Shown one piece after another: positions 1 to 10,038 of a stretch of DNA of 64,000 nt. Origin of the DNA: Sphingobium bisphenolivorans (GTDB lineage: Bacteria; Pseudomonadota; Alphaproteobacteria; Sphingomonadales; Sphingomonadaceae); assembly GCF_000412635.1 (NCBI RefSeq), contig NZ_ASTG01000003.1, positions 279,998 to 343,997 on the forward strand, given 5' to 3'. Under the pieces are notes generated by a model, which was given only the letters and a program-made list of their open reading frames with translations, was not told where the DNA came from and did no database searches. Position 1 is the stretch's first letter, and each line of letters begins with the position of its first letter. Made by a program: the position numbers and the translations under genes.

Positions 1-74
1 CGCTACTGCCGAAGGAAAAGCTCGAGCTGTATATCGAACATCAGGCCAATGGCGGACGCATCACCCTGTTTTAA
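1..74 (+). CDS. 3' end of an unidentified gene, cut by the window start
   Basis: An open frame enters the window at base 3 and stops at the TAA at 72-74. Only the last 23 residues are visible, ending in GGRITLF, with no recognisable motif. The gene lies 71 bases upstream of the GH79-type glycosidase on the same strand, so it may belong to the same carbohydrate-use operon, but this is inference from position only. A C-terminal phenylalanine is common in outer-membrane barrels and also elsewhere, so it is not diagnostic. Confidence 0.6.
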   Translation, partial: LLPKEKLELYIEHQANGGRITLF

Positions 75-145
75 AGGGCGAGCGAAGGCGGCATCCGATC
101 GGATCGGCGGGAAGCAACGCGCGATTGCCCAGGGGGGGAGCGGAG

Positions 146-1675
146 ATGAGAATGGCTTTGCGTAATATCGTGACGTTGGGACTTGCCCTGATGGCCGCGT
201 CCAGCGCAACGGCACTGCAGGCCAAGGGGCTGCTTTCTTCCCTGCCCGCGATCGCTACGGTGGACGAGCGGTTCCAATCCTATAATGTCGAGATGGTGGA
301 ACTGACCGGCGGTCGCTTCTGGGCGCCCTATGGCAGTTCTGCGGCCAACATGTACCGCATGCGCCCTCCCATCGATCTGAACGATCCCAAATTGCGCAAC
401 CTTACCCGACAATTGGCGCCAGCCTATATGCGGGTCAGCGGGACTTGGGCGAACAACACCTATGTTCAGGGTCGGGGCGAGAATGGAACGGTTCTGCCGA
501 AAGGCTTCAAACAAGTGCTGACGCGCAAACAGTGGCAGGATGCAGTGGCATTCTCCAACGCCGTCGACGCTCCCATCGTCGCCAGTTTCGGCGTAAGCCT
601 CGGCACGCGAGGCCCCGATGGCGCGTGGCGGACCGATCAGGCGCAACGACTGGTGGACTCCACCAGGGAATTTGGCGGAAGGATCGCCGCGGCAGAATTC
701 TTCAACGAGCCGAACATGCCGAGCGCGGCTGCCGATTTGCCGGAAAAATACACGGCCGCCGATTATGGCGCCGACTTTCGGACATTTCGCGACTGGATCC
801 GGAAAGCGGCGCCGGGAACGATGATCCTGGGCACCGGCGGAGTCACCGAAGACAGGCCGCCCAACCAGATCCCGGTTCCGGCGAAGGGGGCGCCGATCCG
901 CAGCGAGGATATGCTGGCAGCCAATCCGGGAAGCCTCGACGCGGTGTCCTATCATTTCTACGGCATCGTGTCACAGCGCTGCGCGTCGATGGGCATCGGC
1001 AGCGCGGTCAAGGAAGACGCTCTGACGGCCAGATGGCTGGACCTCACATTAAGGGCCTACAGCTTCTACGCGGCACTGCGTGACAAATATGAACCCGGGA
1101 AGCCGATCTGGCTCACGGAAACGGCGCAGGCTTCCTGTGGCGGCAGTCCATGGGCATCGACTTTCCTCGACAGCTTCCGCTATCTGAACCAGCTTGGGCT
1201 GCTCGCTCAGAAGGGCGTGCGCGTCGTCATGCACAACACGCTTGCAGCATCCGACTACGCGCTGATCGACGGCGACACGCTGGAGCCGCGCCCCAACTAT
1301 TGGGCGGCTGTGCTGTGGCGGCGCTTGATGGGCACGATCGTGCTCGGCCCGCCCAGCCCTACGTCGCCTGACATGAGATTATATGCCCATTGCCTGCGGG
1401 GTTCCAGCGGCGGCGTGGCGCTGCTCGCCCTCAATACCGGCGATGCGCCACAAAAACTGGCAACGGGACCGGACACCAAGGCATGGATAATGACCGGACA
1501 GCCGCTCGATTCAACGACCATCCGGGTTAACGGGGAAGTCCCGCGGATCAGCTCGAATGGAATGATTTCCCAGCTTTCTGGCCGTGTTGTGCGCGGTGAG
1601 GTACAGATACCGGCGAAGTCGCTCGCCTTCCTGGCTGTGTCGGGCGCCAACAATCCAGCCTGTGTTCGCCCATAG
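146..1675 (+). CDS. Secreted glycoside hydrolase, GH79-like (heparanase / beta-glucuronidase type)
   Basis: This encodes a 509-residue exported glycosidase. I chose the ATG at 146 because it follows a purine-rich ribosome site and opens directly into a signal peptide (about residues 1-27, cleavage near LQA-KG). The fold pattern is that of a clan GH-A TIM barrel: the acid/base glutamate sits in FFNEPN (E188) and the likely nucleophile in IWLTETAQ (E325). The spacing and flanking residues resemble the GH79 heparanase/beta-glucuronidase family, which removes glucuronic acid from polysaccharides or glycoproteins. The C-terminal 130 residues look like the usual small beta domain. The gene converges on an SMP-30 lactonase gene. 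Family assignment rests on motifs; the substrate is not determined, and a GH30- or GH39-like enzyme is the alternative. Confidence 0.75.
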   Translation: MRMALRNIVTLGLALMAASSATALQAKGLLSSLPAIATVDERFQSYNVEMVELTGGRFWAPYGSSAANMYRMRPPIDLNDPKLRNLTRQLAPAYMRVSGTWANNTYVQGRGENGTVLPKGFKQVLTRKQWQDAVAFSNAVDAPIVASFGVSLGTRGPDGAWRTDQAQRLVDSTREFGGRIAAAEFFNEPNMPSAAADLPEKYTAADYGADFRTFRDWIRKAAPGTMILGTGGVTEDRPPNQIPVPAKGAPIRSEDMLAANPGSLDAVSYHFYGIVSQRCASMGIGSAVKEDALTARWLDLTLRAYSFYAALRDKYEPGKPIWLTETAQASCGGSPWASTFLDSFRYLNQLGLLAQKGVRVVMHNTLAASDYALIDGDTLEPRPNYWAAVLWRRLMGTIVLGPPSPTSPDMRLYAHCLRGSSGGVALLALNTGDAPQKLATGPDTKAWIMTGQPLDSTTIRVNGEVPRISSNGMISQLSGRVVRGEVQIPAKSLAFLAVSGANNPACVRP

Positions 1676-1821
1676 GGCCCCGTCGTGAGCGGCGCCTGCC
1701 ATCTCCAAGCCCGGCTACCGATGACCTTGTCCTCATCAGACATGCTCCGACCGAACGTCTCCGGATGTGTCATCATCAATCGGACGTCCGTCGGAGCAAA
1801 TTCCATTCTGCGCAGGCGCGT

Positions 1822-2760
1822 TCAGGCGACCGAAGCCACACCCAAGTCCGGAGTATCGGCTCTTTCCCCCTCACCTGCCACCGGCACCGCTACCCGCACA
1901 GTGACAATCTTGCTGCGCGGATCATTTGCGCGCCGTGTGGGATCGAAATCAGGCGGCGTCAGGCACATGAAGAGAGTACGGCCATCCCCGCCCCCCAGGC
2001 ATACGGCGTAGCAATTCATCTCGGTTTCGATTTCCTCGATGATCCCTTCGCCCTCCTTCAATCGCACAGCACGCGGGTTGATGAAATCGGCGGCCCAGAT
2101 TCCACCCTGCTCGTCGATGTCGGATATGCCATCCGGTCCGATCTGCATTTCGGCCATGGCTTTGGCGGGATCACGGCTTTCGACCAGTTGGCCGACTGCC
2201 GCCCAGTCTCGATCTTCGGACAGCCTCCCGTCCGGTAGAATATCGAACGCCGCGAGCCGTTGGGCGAACGACTCTGCAACAACCAATGTTCGGCCGGCGA
2301 TGATGGTCGATCCGTTGGGGAAGAAAAGCGGCCGTGAAACCTGGGTCACGGCGCCGTCAGGATCGACGCGGAACAGCGACACCGGTTTCAGGTCGTCATG
2401 TTCCATGAGCGCGAAACCATGGCCGCCCACCCATGCGCGCCCCTGCGGATCGACAACCATGTCGTTGAGCCAATATTCGGTCAATTCCGACAGGTCTGCA
2501 TGTTGCTCGATCCTGCCGTCGTGCTCCCTTCGCATGATCCGGCGGTCCTGCATCGAAACGAACAGAAGCCGTCCATCGGGAAGCCAACCCAGGCCCGAGG
2601 GCTCATGGCTGTGTGTCACCTCGATGCGAAGATCCGAACCATCTTCGTTCACCGAACAGATGCAGTTGCGGTAATGGTCACAAAACCAAAGCCTGTGGCC
2701 ATGCCACCGCGCATTTTCCGTCAACGTCATTCCATCAACAATCGTTGTTGCCTCAGCCAT
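1822..2760 (-). CDS. SMP-30/gluconolactonase-family lactonase
   Basis: A 312-residue cytoplasmic six-bladed beta-propeller of the SMP-30/Gluconolactonase/LRE family, which hydrolyses sugar lactones or related esters using a divalent metal. The metal ligands expected for the family are visible: E15 (TENARW), N149 (FFPNGS) and D210 (GPDGIS), with N99 in LNDMVVDP as a further site residue. There is no signal peptide. The start has a good ribosome site (AGGAGAG, 8 bases upstream). It lies 45 bases downstream of the GMC oxidoreductase on the same strand, so the two probably act in sequence: the oxidoreductase could turn an alcohol or sugar into a lactone that this enzyme opens. The real substrate is unknown. 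Confidence 0.85.
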   Translation of the reverse strand: MAEATTIVDGMTLTENARWHGHRLWFCDHYRNCICSVNEDGSDLRIEVTHSHEPSGLGWLPDGRLLFVSMQDRRIMRREHDGRIEQHADLSELTEYWLNDMVVDPQGRAWVGGHGFALMEHDDLKPVSLFRVDPDGAVTQVSRPLFFPNGSTIIAGRTLVVAESFAQRLAAFDILPDGRLSEDRDWAAVGQLVESRDPAKAMAEMQIGPDGISDIDEQGGIWAADFINPRAVRLKEGEGIIEEIETEMNCYAVCLGGGDGRTLFMCLTPPDFDPTRRANDPRSKIVTVRVAVPVAGEGERADTPDLGVASVA

Positions 2761-2805
2761 GATAGTCTCTCCTGGTTAGATGGTTCGTTCGATCTTGGGT
2801 CGGTG

Positions 2806-4410
2806 TCACGATCCTTCAGCGAGCATCGCCGCCGCCTTTTCGGCAATCATCACGGTCGGCGCATGCGTATTGCCCGACGTGATCCGGGGCATGATTGATG
2901 CGTCCGCGACGATCAGACCCTCTATGCCTCGCACCCGCAGCCGCGCATCGACAACCGCTTCCGGGTCGTTCGCCGGACCCATCTTGCAGGTCCCTACCGG
3001 ATGCCAGGACGTACCGCCCTTTTCCCTCATGTAAGCCGTCAGTTCTTCGTCGGTGACTGCTTCGGGTCCGGGCGCGAGCTCAGCAACGATGCGCTGCGCC
3101 ATGGGATCGGAAGCCAATATGCGGCGCATCAGCCGAATGCCGGCGCGCAATCGATCCAAGTCGCTGGGGTGCGAGAGATAATTGGGATGGATGGCGGGAG
3201 CCTGTTTCGGATCTGGAGAGCGGACGGCGATATGCCCGCGCGACTTTGGCCCGACGAGCACGGTCGCGCCGCTGATGCCGGGGAAAGGATCAACCTCAGC
3301 CTTGCCGGAAGGCAGGAAGGTGGATGTCATCGGCCGAAGCGCCAGTTGCAGGTCCGGTTGCTTCTGGTCCGGTCCGCTGCGGACATAGGCACTGACCGCC
3401 GAAGTTCCCATCGCGAGATAGCCCGTGTGTGACAGGAGGTACTTCGCGCCTTCCACATATTTGCGCCAGCCGCGCAGAGAGGCATTGTAGGAGCTTTCCG
3501 GCGTGACGCGGAGCACGAACGGCGCATTCCAGTGATCCTGAAGATTGCGCCCGACACCCGGCAGGTGATGCAATATGGGGATCCCCGCCCGGCTCAGATC
3601 CGGGCTGTCGCCGATCCCCGAAAGGTTCAAGATATGCGGTGACCCAACGGCCCCTGCGCTCAGGATGACGTCGCGACCAGCACGGGCGGACTGAACCTTG
3701 CCCTTGACACTATATTCGACACCCGTCGCACGACCGCCCGACAATAATATGCGGTGCACCAGGGCATCGGTCAGCACGAGCAAATTGGGGCGGTTGAGCT
3801 TGGGGCGCAGAAATGCCGTATAACTGGATTCACGGCGGCCCCCGCGAATGGTGAACTGTTGATAGGCAACGCCTTCATGAGGCGGCGCGTTCAGTTCTTT
3901 GATGGCTTCGATCCCCAAGGACGTTGCCGCGTTCAGAAAATCCGTCGTCGAGGGATGGCGGATGACAGGATCGCTCACATACATTTCGCCGCTCGACGAG
4001 TGCATGCCATCGGCGCCGAAGACATTATCCTCTGACTTGAGGAACCAGGGAAGCACCTCATCCCAGCTCCAGCCTGCATTGCCGAGTTCAGCCCAATGAT
4101 CGAAGTCGTCCGGGTGGCCGCGCATGTACACCATACCGTTGATCGCACTGCTGCCGCCGAGCGTCTTGCCGCGCGGCCAGTAGATCTGGCGACCACCAAG
4201 CGTCGGAACCGCCTCGGTTGTAAACCGCCAGTTGAACCGCCGATGATGAAATAGCATGGCAAGGCCTGCCGGAGCGACCAGCCAGAAACTTCTAGGGCTG
4301 GGGCCGGCCTCCAGCAGCAGGACCCGGTTGCGCGGATCTTCGGAAAGCCGGGTGGCGAGGACACAACCCGCCGAACCCGCTCCGATCACGATATAATCGA
4401 ACTCACCCAT
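2806..4410 (-). CDS. GMC-family FAD oxidoreductase (choline dehydrogenase-like)
   Basis: A 534-residue FAD-dependent alcohol oxidoreductase of the glucose-methanol-choline family. The Rossmann ADP-binding motif GAGSAG is at residues 10-15, the family signature [14 protein letters not shown] near residue 85, and the catalytic-loop motif [11 protein letters not shown] is followed by SGNTHAPT near the C-terminus with the second active-site His/Asn region. I set the start at 4410 because the frame upstream of [10 protein letters not shown] is arginine-rich and unlike the family N-terminus. GMC enzymes of this type oxidise primary alcohols, sugars or aromatic alcohols. It lies between a LuxR regulator gene and the SMP-30 lactonase, all on one strand. 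Choline specificity is not supported: no betaine genes are present. Confidence 0.88.
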   Translation of the reverse strand: MGEFDYIVIGAGSAGCVLATRLSEDPRNRVLLLEAGPSPRSFWLVAPAGLAMLFHHRRFNWRFTTEAVPTLGGRQIYWPRGKTLGGSSAINGMVYMRGHPDDFDHWAELGNAGWSWDEVLPWFLKSEDNVFGADGMHSSSGEMYVSDPVIRHPSTTDFLNAATSLGIEAIKELNAPPHEGVAYQQFTIRGGRRESSYTAFLRPKLNRPNLLVLTDALVHRILLSGGRATGVEYSVKGKVQSARAGRDVILSAGAVGSPHILNLSGIGDSPDLSRAGIPILHHLPGVGRNLQDHWNAPFVLRVTPESSYNASLRGWRKYVEGAKYLLSHTGYLAMGTSAVSAYVRSGPDQKQPDLQLALRPMTSTFLPSGKAEVDPFPGISGATVLVGPKSRGHIAVRSPDPKQAPAIHPNYLSHPSDLDRLRAGIRLMRRILASDPMAQRIVAELAPGPEAVTDEELTAYMREKGGTSWHPVGTCKMGPANDPEAVVDARLRVRGIEGLIVADASIMPRITSGNTHAPTVMIAEKAAAMLAEGS

Positions 4411-4559
4411 CCTCCCGCCGCGCCTTCGCCTTTCTTTCGACCGCCGTTCACGGACGGCTGTTTCGGCTGACAGGATCGCGCTTTCTCGAAAGGCCCTAAA
4501 TCCCCAAACAGGGGGACAAGAATTTGTGGCACGCCACCGCCACAAGATTTGGCTGCGGC

Positions 4560-5411
4560 TCAGTCGAGGCGAGTGTCCAGATCCAGGTCGTTATAAAGGC
4601 GCAGATACCACAATAGCATCTCGCGGTGGCAGCCGATGGACAGGCGCTGGTAGATCCGCTTCCGGAAGGAGGACACCGTTTCCACCCCCACCCCAAGATC
4701 CGCTGCGATCGAGTTCGCGTTAAGGCCATAAAGAAGTCGCGCACAGGTTTGCAATTCGCGCGGCGGCAGGTGAACCGGTCCGGTTTTCAGTACCGTTTCA
4801 ATCAGTGGCAGGGACGTCAGCGCAGCGACGATATTCTCACGCTGACGGCACAGGCCCAAATTGCGGGCAAGCATGGGCAGCACCACATCAGAGGCCGCCG
4901 CCAGCCTGTCGATCTGCGCCGGCGTAAAGGGCCGATCCCGCCCGACGCGCACAGCCGTCAGCGCGACGCTTACCGCATCACCCCGCCTGTAGAACAGCAA
5001 CCGCTCTGCGAATTTTTCCTGCTCCCAATGCTCTCTCAGCTCGCGGCAAGGGACATTGGCGGCATCGGTCCACAAGAGCAGAGGCTCACCCTGGCTGACA
5101 CTGTCGATCTGCTGCAATGTCGTGTCGTGACGCCACAGGCTCCGCTGCATGTAATTTTCAAACTGTTGCGCGGCCAGCCGACCACCGTCATGGCTGGCGC
5201 TCGCGATGACGGTAGGCCGCCTGTCTTCGATCAGAAAGACGTGAATATGCTCAACGCCGCCGATCTCGGAGAGTGTATTGGCGAGCGATCCATAAAAGCG
5301 GTTTGATCCCATAGCAGCGATGAGGCCATGAAATCGGCCATCCTGCAAAGAGGAAGCCTGCGCCCTTTTCGGCCACAGCACGCTGTTTCCGATCGCGCGT
5401 TCTCCGATCAT
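4560..5411 (-). CDS. LuxR-family transcriptional regulator
   Basis: A 283-residue regulator. The C-terminal ~65 residues carry a LuxR/FixJ helix-turn-helix: LPPRELQ, then [20 protein letters not shown] and RIYQRLS, matching the usual four-helix layout. The N-terminal ~200 residues are not an obvious receiver or autoinducer domain and may be a GAF-like ligand domain. A good ribosome site (AGGAGAG) precedes the ATG. It is transcribed away from the TonB receptor gene starting at 5664 and towards the GMC oxidoreductase, so it probably controls both directions from the 252-base gap. The signal is unknown; the neighbours suggest the imported substrate or its oxidation product. Confidence 0.85.
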   Translation of the reverse strand: MIGERAIGNSVLWPKRAQASSLQDGRFHGLIAAMGSNRFYGSLANTLSEIGGVEHIHVFLIEDRRPTVIASASHDGGRLAAQQFENYMQRSLWRHDTTLQQIDSVSQGEPLLLWTDAANVPCRELREHWEQEKFAERLLFYRRGDAVSVALTAVRVGRDRPFTPAQIDRLAAASDVVLPMLARNLGLCRQRENIVAALTSLPLIETVLKTGPVHLPPRELQTCARLLYGLNANSIAADLGVGVETVSSFRKRIYQRLSIGCHREMLLWYLRLYNDLDLDTRLD

Positions 5412-5663
5412 AACCTCTCCTGGCCGCTCGTCATTATCTGACCCGAAATCATGCTCCCTCCGCTCGCCGCGATCAACCCGACCCTTCCCGTTCCCGCTTC
5501 ACGCGCAGCGCGCAGGTGCTTTCCCCGCCGTGCAACAGCCAGGCCCAGCATGTCCCTTTGTCGGGGGATTTTTCATGGCCGAGCCATCTGCCAACAAGCT
5601 GGCGACGCAGCAGATCGGATCAATCACGGCTTGCACGTCACATAAACACGCAGGAGGGATGAT

Positions 5664-8135
5664 ATGCGGGGATTTGCGCAGATTGCGCCGTTCGCCATCG
5701 GGGCGACGCTGATGGTCAGTTCGGGAGCCGCCGCGCAGCCATCAAGTAGCGCGCCAGAGGCGCCCGACAGCGCGACAACCCCCGATCGGGTCGATGAGCA
5801 GGCGCTCGGCGACATAGTCGTGACCGCCAACAAGCGCGAGCAGCGCCTCAATGACGTCGGGATCACTGCGGCGGTCCTAGGCGGAGACGCATTAAAGCAG
5901 CAGCAGATCAGTTCCCTCGCTGAGATCGCCACGCGGGTTCCGAGCCTATCCTATGCCAGTGCACCCAATGGTACGCCTGTCTACACTCTGCGCGGCGTCG
6001 GCTTTTATGAAACCTCAATCGGCGCCTATCCATCGGTGAGCATCTATCTGGATGAAGTCCCGCTCTCCTTTCCCGTTCTGACCAACCATTCCACCTTCGA
6101 TCTTGAACGTGTCGAGATATTGAAGGGCCCGCAAGGAACCCTATTCGGCCAGAATTCGACCGGCGGGGCGATAAATTACATCGTGGCAAAGCCGACCGAA
6201 GTCTTCACGGCGGGCGCCCAGGCAACCTACGGCCGGTTTAACCAGCTGGACCTGGAAGGGTTCGTCAGCGGTCCTCTGAGCGATACGCTCCTTGCCCGGT
6301 TTTCCGGGCGCATGGAAACCGCCGACGGCTGGCAGGTCAGCGACAGCCGACACCGTGACAGGAACGGCCGGGTGCGCAATTATATGGGCCGCCTCCAACT
6401 TGGCTATGATGCGGGTTCGGGCTTGCGATTGCTTTTCAACGCAAACGGCTGGAAGGACAAAAGCCAGACGCAGGCCGCTCAGTTCATCGCCTTGCAGTTC
6501 CAGAACGAAAACCTGTCAGACCCACCCGGCCAGTATCGCAACGCCGCTGTCGCCTCCACGCCGTTCAGCGCGCTCAATCCCCGGTCGGGCGACTGGACGA
6601 GCCGGTCAGTCTATTATGACCATCGCATCCCCTTTGCCGACAATCGGTTGTACCAACTTTCGTTGCGCGGCGACCTGGACATCGGTGACTTCGGAACGGT
6701 CACGTCGATCACCGCCTATACCGACTATAAAATGCGACAAGGTAACGACACGGACGGACTAGCCTTGCGATCCTTCGATGCAGCCCTGACGGTTGGCAGG
6801 ATCAAGAGCTTCAACCAGGAACTGCGCTTCGCAAATGATCCGGGTCAACCTGTGCGCTTTGTTGTTGGAGGCAATTTCTCGAAGGACAGCGTCGATCAGA
6901 ATGTTTTTTTCGACTACCCTGACTCTTCGGCCCGCATCGCGTTCGACGCATTGTTCGGAGCACCGATCGACGTCCTGAACGTGCGGAACAACCAGGACAT
7001 GCGCAACATTGCCGGATTTAGCAACATCGAGGCGGATGTCGCAGGCAATCTGACGCTCAAAGCCGGCGTTCGTTATACCAATTCCCGAAACAAGGCGGCC
7101 ATCTGCCAAGGCGATCCGTTGCCTCCCTACATCTACGGCAATCTCATCATTGCATTCAGTGAGGCCTTTGGAGGCCCGGGTCGGGGCACCTACACGCCCG
7201 ACGAGTGCGCATCGCTCAACCTGAACCCGGCGACATTCGCGCCAGTGGTGAACTATGCCCCTTTCGCCGCGCTGGCCGAATATCGGCACATATTGAAGGA
7301 GGATAATATATCTTGGCGCCTAGGTGCTGACTATAAGTTGGGAGGGGGCGCGCTGGTCTATCTGAACGTGTCGAAAGGCTACAAGGCAGGGAGCTTTCCA
7401 ACAATATCAGGCTCCAATCTGGCGCAGTATAATCCGGCCCGGCAGGAGGCGGTCATGGCCTATGAAGGGGGTGTGAAGACCAGCCTTCTCAATCGCCGGC
7501 TGCAGGCCAATGTCGCCGCCTTCTATTATGATTACAGCCAGAAACAGCTGCGCACGAAATTGAACGACCCGATATTCGGCCAGCTGGATGTACTTCAGAA
7601 CATACCTAAATCAAGTGTGAAGGGTGCGGAAGCCGAACTTACAATCCGCTTGTCACCGGATCTCACCGCCACTGCAGCCTATACTTATCTGGATGCGACA
7701 ATCGACCGTTATGTGGGCGTGAATGCCGGCGGCGACGTCGGCATAGATTTCTCCGGAACCGAGATCCCCTATACCCCCAAACATCAGGCCTCTCTTGGCA
7801 TGAATTATGAAAGGCAGCTCGGCGACGCCATCACACTGTTCGCCGGAGCCAATGTGAACATGCGGTCCAGCACCATCTCGACGCCTGGCGGCAGGATCAA
7901 CCCCAGCACCATCAACGACTCCGTGACCAGCTGTGTTTATTGCATCCGCGGCTATACATTGGTGGATGGACAGATTGGCATCCGCAGCACCGATCGACGC
8001 TGGCAGGCATTTTTGTGGGGGAAAAACATTTTCAACAGTTATTATTGGAGCAATGTTGTCTCCGGCTACGACATCGTCACCCGCTATGCCGGACGACCGG
8101 CGACTTATGGCATGACGTTTGTACATCATTTCTGA
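5664..8135 (+). CDS. TonB-dependent outer-membrane receptor
   Basis: An 823-residue TonB-dependent receptor of the sphingomonad type. It has a signal peptide (cleavage near AAAQ, residue 25), a TonB box (DIVVTANKR, about residue 51), a plug domain with the typical VEILKGPQGTLFGQNS stretch near residue 155, and a beta-barrel ending in HF. It imports an unknown large or scarce substrate across the outer membrane using ExbBD-TonB energy. A strong ribosome site (GCAGGAGGG) precedes the ATG. It is divergent from the LuxR - GMC oxidoreductase - SMP-30 unit, which suggests that this receptor brings in the compound those enzymes process. Pathway membership is inference. Confidence 0.93.
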   Translation: MRGFAQIAPFAIGATLMVSSGAAAQPSSSAPEAPDSATTPDRVDEQALGDIVVTANKREQRLNDVGITAAVLGGDALKQQQISSLAEIATRVPSLSYASAPNGTPVYTLRGVGFYETSIGAYPSVSIYLDEVPLSFPVLTNHSTFDLERVEILKGPQGTLFGQNSTGGAINYIVAKPTEVFTAGAQATYGRFNQLDLEGFVSGPLSDTLLARFSGRMETADGWQVSDSRHRDRNGRVRNYMGRLQLGYDAGSGLRLLFNANGWKDKSQTQAAQFIALQFQNENLSDPPGQYRNAAVASTPFSALNPRSGDWTSRSVYYDHRIPFADNRLYQLSLRGDLDIGDFGTVTSITAYTDYKMRQGNDTDGLALRSFDAALTVGRIKSFNQELRFANDPGQPVRFVVGGNFSKDSVDQNVFFDYPDSSARIAFDALFGAPIDVLNVRNNQDMRNIAGFSNIEADVAGNLTLKAGVRYTNSRNKAAICQGDPLPPYIYGNLIIAFSEAFGGPGRGTYTPDECASLNLNPATFAPVVNYAPFAALAEYRHILKEDNISWRLGADYKLGGGALVYLNVSKGYKAGSFPTISGSNLAQYNPARQEAVMAYEGGVKTSLLNRRLQANVAAFYYDYSQKQLRTKLNDPIFGQLDVLQNIPKSSVKGAEAELTIRLSPDLTATAAYTYLDATIDRYVGVNAGGDVGIDFSGTEIPYTPKHQASLGMNYERQLGDAITLFAGANVNMRSSTISTPGGRINPSTINDSVTSCVYCIRGYTLVDGQIGIRSTDRRWQAFLWGKNIFNSYYWSNVVSGYDIVTRYAGRPATYGMTFVHHF

Positions 8136-8242
8136 ATAAGCGTTGATTGGCGATCATAGCTCGCACCCCGCGACGGGACGCTTCAAGAACGCTTCTCAAC
8201 CCAGGCGTTGCAGTCGGAGCGAGGGTGGCCCAGAGTAGGCGC

Positions 8243-9151
8243 ATGCCTGTAAACCGTTCCGACCTCGCCGATTTCTCCTATTTCCTAGCCATCGCACGGC
8301 ACAGGAACTTCCGACTGGCGGGGCTTGAACTCGGCGTCAGTGCATCGGCGCTCAGCCATGCATTGAAGGGTCTGGAGGCGCGGCTGGGCGTCCGGCTGTT
8401 CAACCGGACCAACCGCAGCGTCACGCTGACCGCGGCTGGCGAGGAACTGCGGAGCGCGATCGCGCAACCGTTCGAAGCGATCGATCAGGCCAAGGAAAGG
8501 CTCAACCGCTATCGCGATGCTCCAGCAGGGCGGATCAGGCTGAACGTGCCTGGCGATGCCGCCGAGTTGCTGCTGGCGCCCGTGCTACCCCTGTTCATGG
8601 ACCGCTATCCGGAGGTCGAGGTCGATGTGGTCGTCGCCGACAGAATGGTGGACATCGTCGGGGAGGGTTTCGACGCAGGCATCCGCCATGGCGGCACGGT
8701 GCCCGACGACATGATCGCGGTCAGGCTGTCATCGGACATCAGCTGGGGCGTCGCCGCCGCCCCCTCCTATCTTGAGAAGTTCGGCGCGCCCAAGGACCCC
8801 CATGACCTGCGGCACCACCGATGCCTTGGCTTCCGGCTTGGCGATGACCGTATCTACCATTGGGAGTTCGACGGGCCCGAGCGCGAGATCGCCGTTACCG
8901 TTCCTAGCCAGGTAACGGTAGCTGGCGGGCGGGCGATGATGGCGCTCGCCCTCGCCGGAGCGGGACTCATGTACGGGAACAAGGCGATCTTCCAGCCGCA
9001 TCTCGAACGCGGCCACTTGCAGCTCGTGCTGGAGGACTGGTCCAGCGCAAGTTCGGGATATCATATCTATTATTCCAGCAGACGTCAGGTTCCAACGGGC
9101 CTGCGGCTACTGATCGAACTCATCAAGGAACTGCATCCGCAGGGTCGATGA
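8243..9151 (+). CDS. LysR-family transcriptional regulator
   Basis: A 302-residue LysR-type regulator. The winged helix-turn-helix is at residues 1-65 (LADFSYFLAIARHRNFRLAG, then SASALSHALKGLE and LFNRTNRSVTLT), followed by the periplasmic-binding-like effector domain. I chose the ATG at 8243 rather than the upstream TTG because it follows GAGTAGG and gives the standard family N-terminus. It resembles the subgroup whose effector domain contains DAGIRHGGTVPDDMIAVRL. It sits 107 bases after the TonB receptor on the same strand and converges on the pseudoazurin gene. It could regulate either neighbour; no operator is evident. Confidence 0.9.
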   Translation: MPVNRSDLADFSYFLAIARHRNFRLAGLELGVSASALSHALKGLEARLGVRLFNRTNRSVTLTAAGEELRSAIAQPFEAIDQAKERLNRYRDAPAGRIRLNVPGDAAELLLAPVLPLFMDRYPEVEVDVVVADRMVDIVGEGFDAGIRHGGTVPDDMIAVRLSSDISWGVAAAPSYLEKFGAPKDPHDLRHHRCLGFRLGDDRIYHWEFDGPEREIAVTVPSQVTVAGGRAMMALALAGAGLMYGNKAIFQPHLERGHLQLVLEDWSSASSGYHIYYSSRRQVPTGLRLLIELIKELHPQGR

Positions 9152-9308
9152 CCTTACCTCCTGGCCTTATCGATGAAGCGCTTGCTCACGCCCTGCACAT
9201 GGGAGGCCGCTTCGCCCTCGAACTGGATGACGCGGCAACGTCGCGCGCAGTTCAGCGGCAGCAGGCGGAGGCGTGAGGGAAAGTGCCTTTCAGCCCTGTG
9301 CACGGGAC

Positions 9309-9812
9309 TCATTTGGCTTGCGCGAGCAGCTCCGCCATTTTCTTCTTGCCAAGACCAGGTAGCTTGGCGCTTTCATTTACGACTTCGGCCTTGTTGACCG
9401 GCGTCCCCACCTGAACCAGACCGACCATGCCCATTCCAGCATGGGGCAGGCATTTATAGCCATAAAGGCCTGGCTTGGTGAAACGCACGGCCAGCTTCTG
9501 GTTGATCGCGCCCTTGAACGGGGGAGCGCCCACGGGTGCAAGAGCGGGGATCAGTTCGGCATTATGGCCGCTGTCGGTGGGCGTGAACGTCACCGTATCG
9601 CCCGGCGCGATCTTCAGGAAGGCTGGCTCGAACACCATCGGATCGCCGTCGGCGCCCCTGTTCATCATCCTGACGACGTGATCCTTGGCCGCCGCCACGC
9701 CGCCAAAGCCCATGAGAAGCGCCGCGGCAGCAATCGCCCGGACCATCGGCACAGCCCGTTGGGCGAAGCGGCCCCGCCCCGGAGCATGGCTGAAAAGTTG
9801 TTTATGGCTCAT
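9309..9812 (-). CDS. Pseudoazurin-type cupredoxin
   Basis: A 167-residue (with leader) type 1 copper protein that carries electrons in the periplasm. The copper ligands of pseudoazurin are all present: H83 (SGHNAE), then C121, H124 and M129 in the CLPHAGMGM motif. A signal peptide ends near VAAAK (residue 43). The N-terminal region before MVRAIAAA is long, so translation may begin at 9746 instead; the upstream start at 9812 has AGGGGCG in front of it. Pseudoazurins usually donate electrons to copper nitrite reductase or other periplasmic oxidoreductases. No denitrification gene lies in the window, so the partner here is unknown. It faces away from the two membrane genes that begin at 10039. 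Confidence 0.9.
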   Translation of the reverse strand: MSHKQLFSHAPGRGRFAQRAVPMVRAIAAAALLMGFGGVAAAKDHVVRMMNRGADGDPMVFEPAFLKIAPGDTVTFTPTDSGHNAELIPALAPVGAPPFKGAINQKLAVRFTKPGLYGYKCLPHAGMGMVGLVQVGTPVNKAEVVNESAKLPGLGKKKMAELLAQAK

Positions 9813-10038
9813 GCCGCGCCCCTAGCATGCCGTTCGCAGCATCGGCCAGCAGGCACATTAGGAGAAATAATCATAAGGATATGCCGAAAGCTTCGTTCGG
9901 TTTGGCGGAGCCCTTTCCTATTTCCGACCGTCATAAAGACGCGAGCCTCGACCGCTGCCGGGGGCGGGCGCGTCACCAATTCAGCTGCCCCGCATCCGGA
10001 CAAGAACCGGCGCGGGACCGCGCAACGGGTAAGTGGAC

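Noticed and set aside
4411..4545. Upstream extension of the GMC gene frame to 4545
   Set aside because: The added residues are rich in Arg and lack the family N-terminus; the start at 4410 gives [12 protein letters not shown], as in other GMC enzymes.
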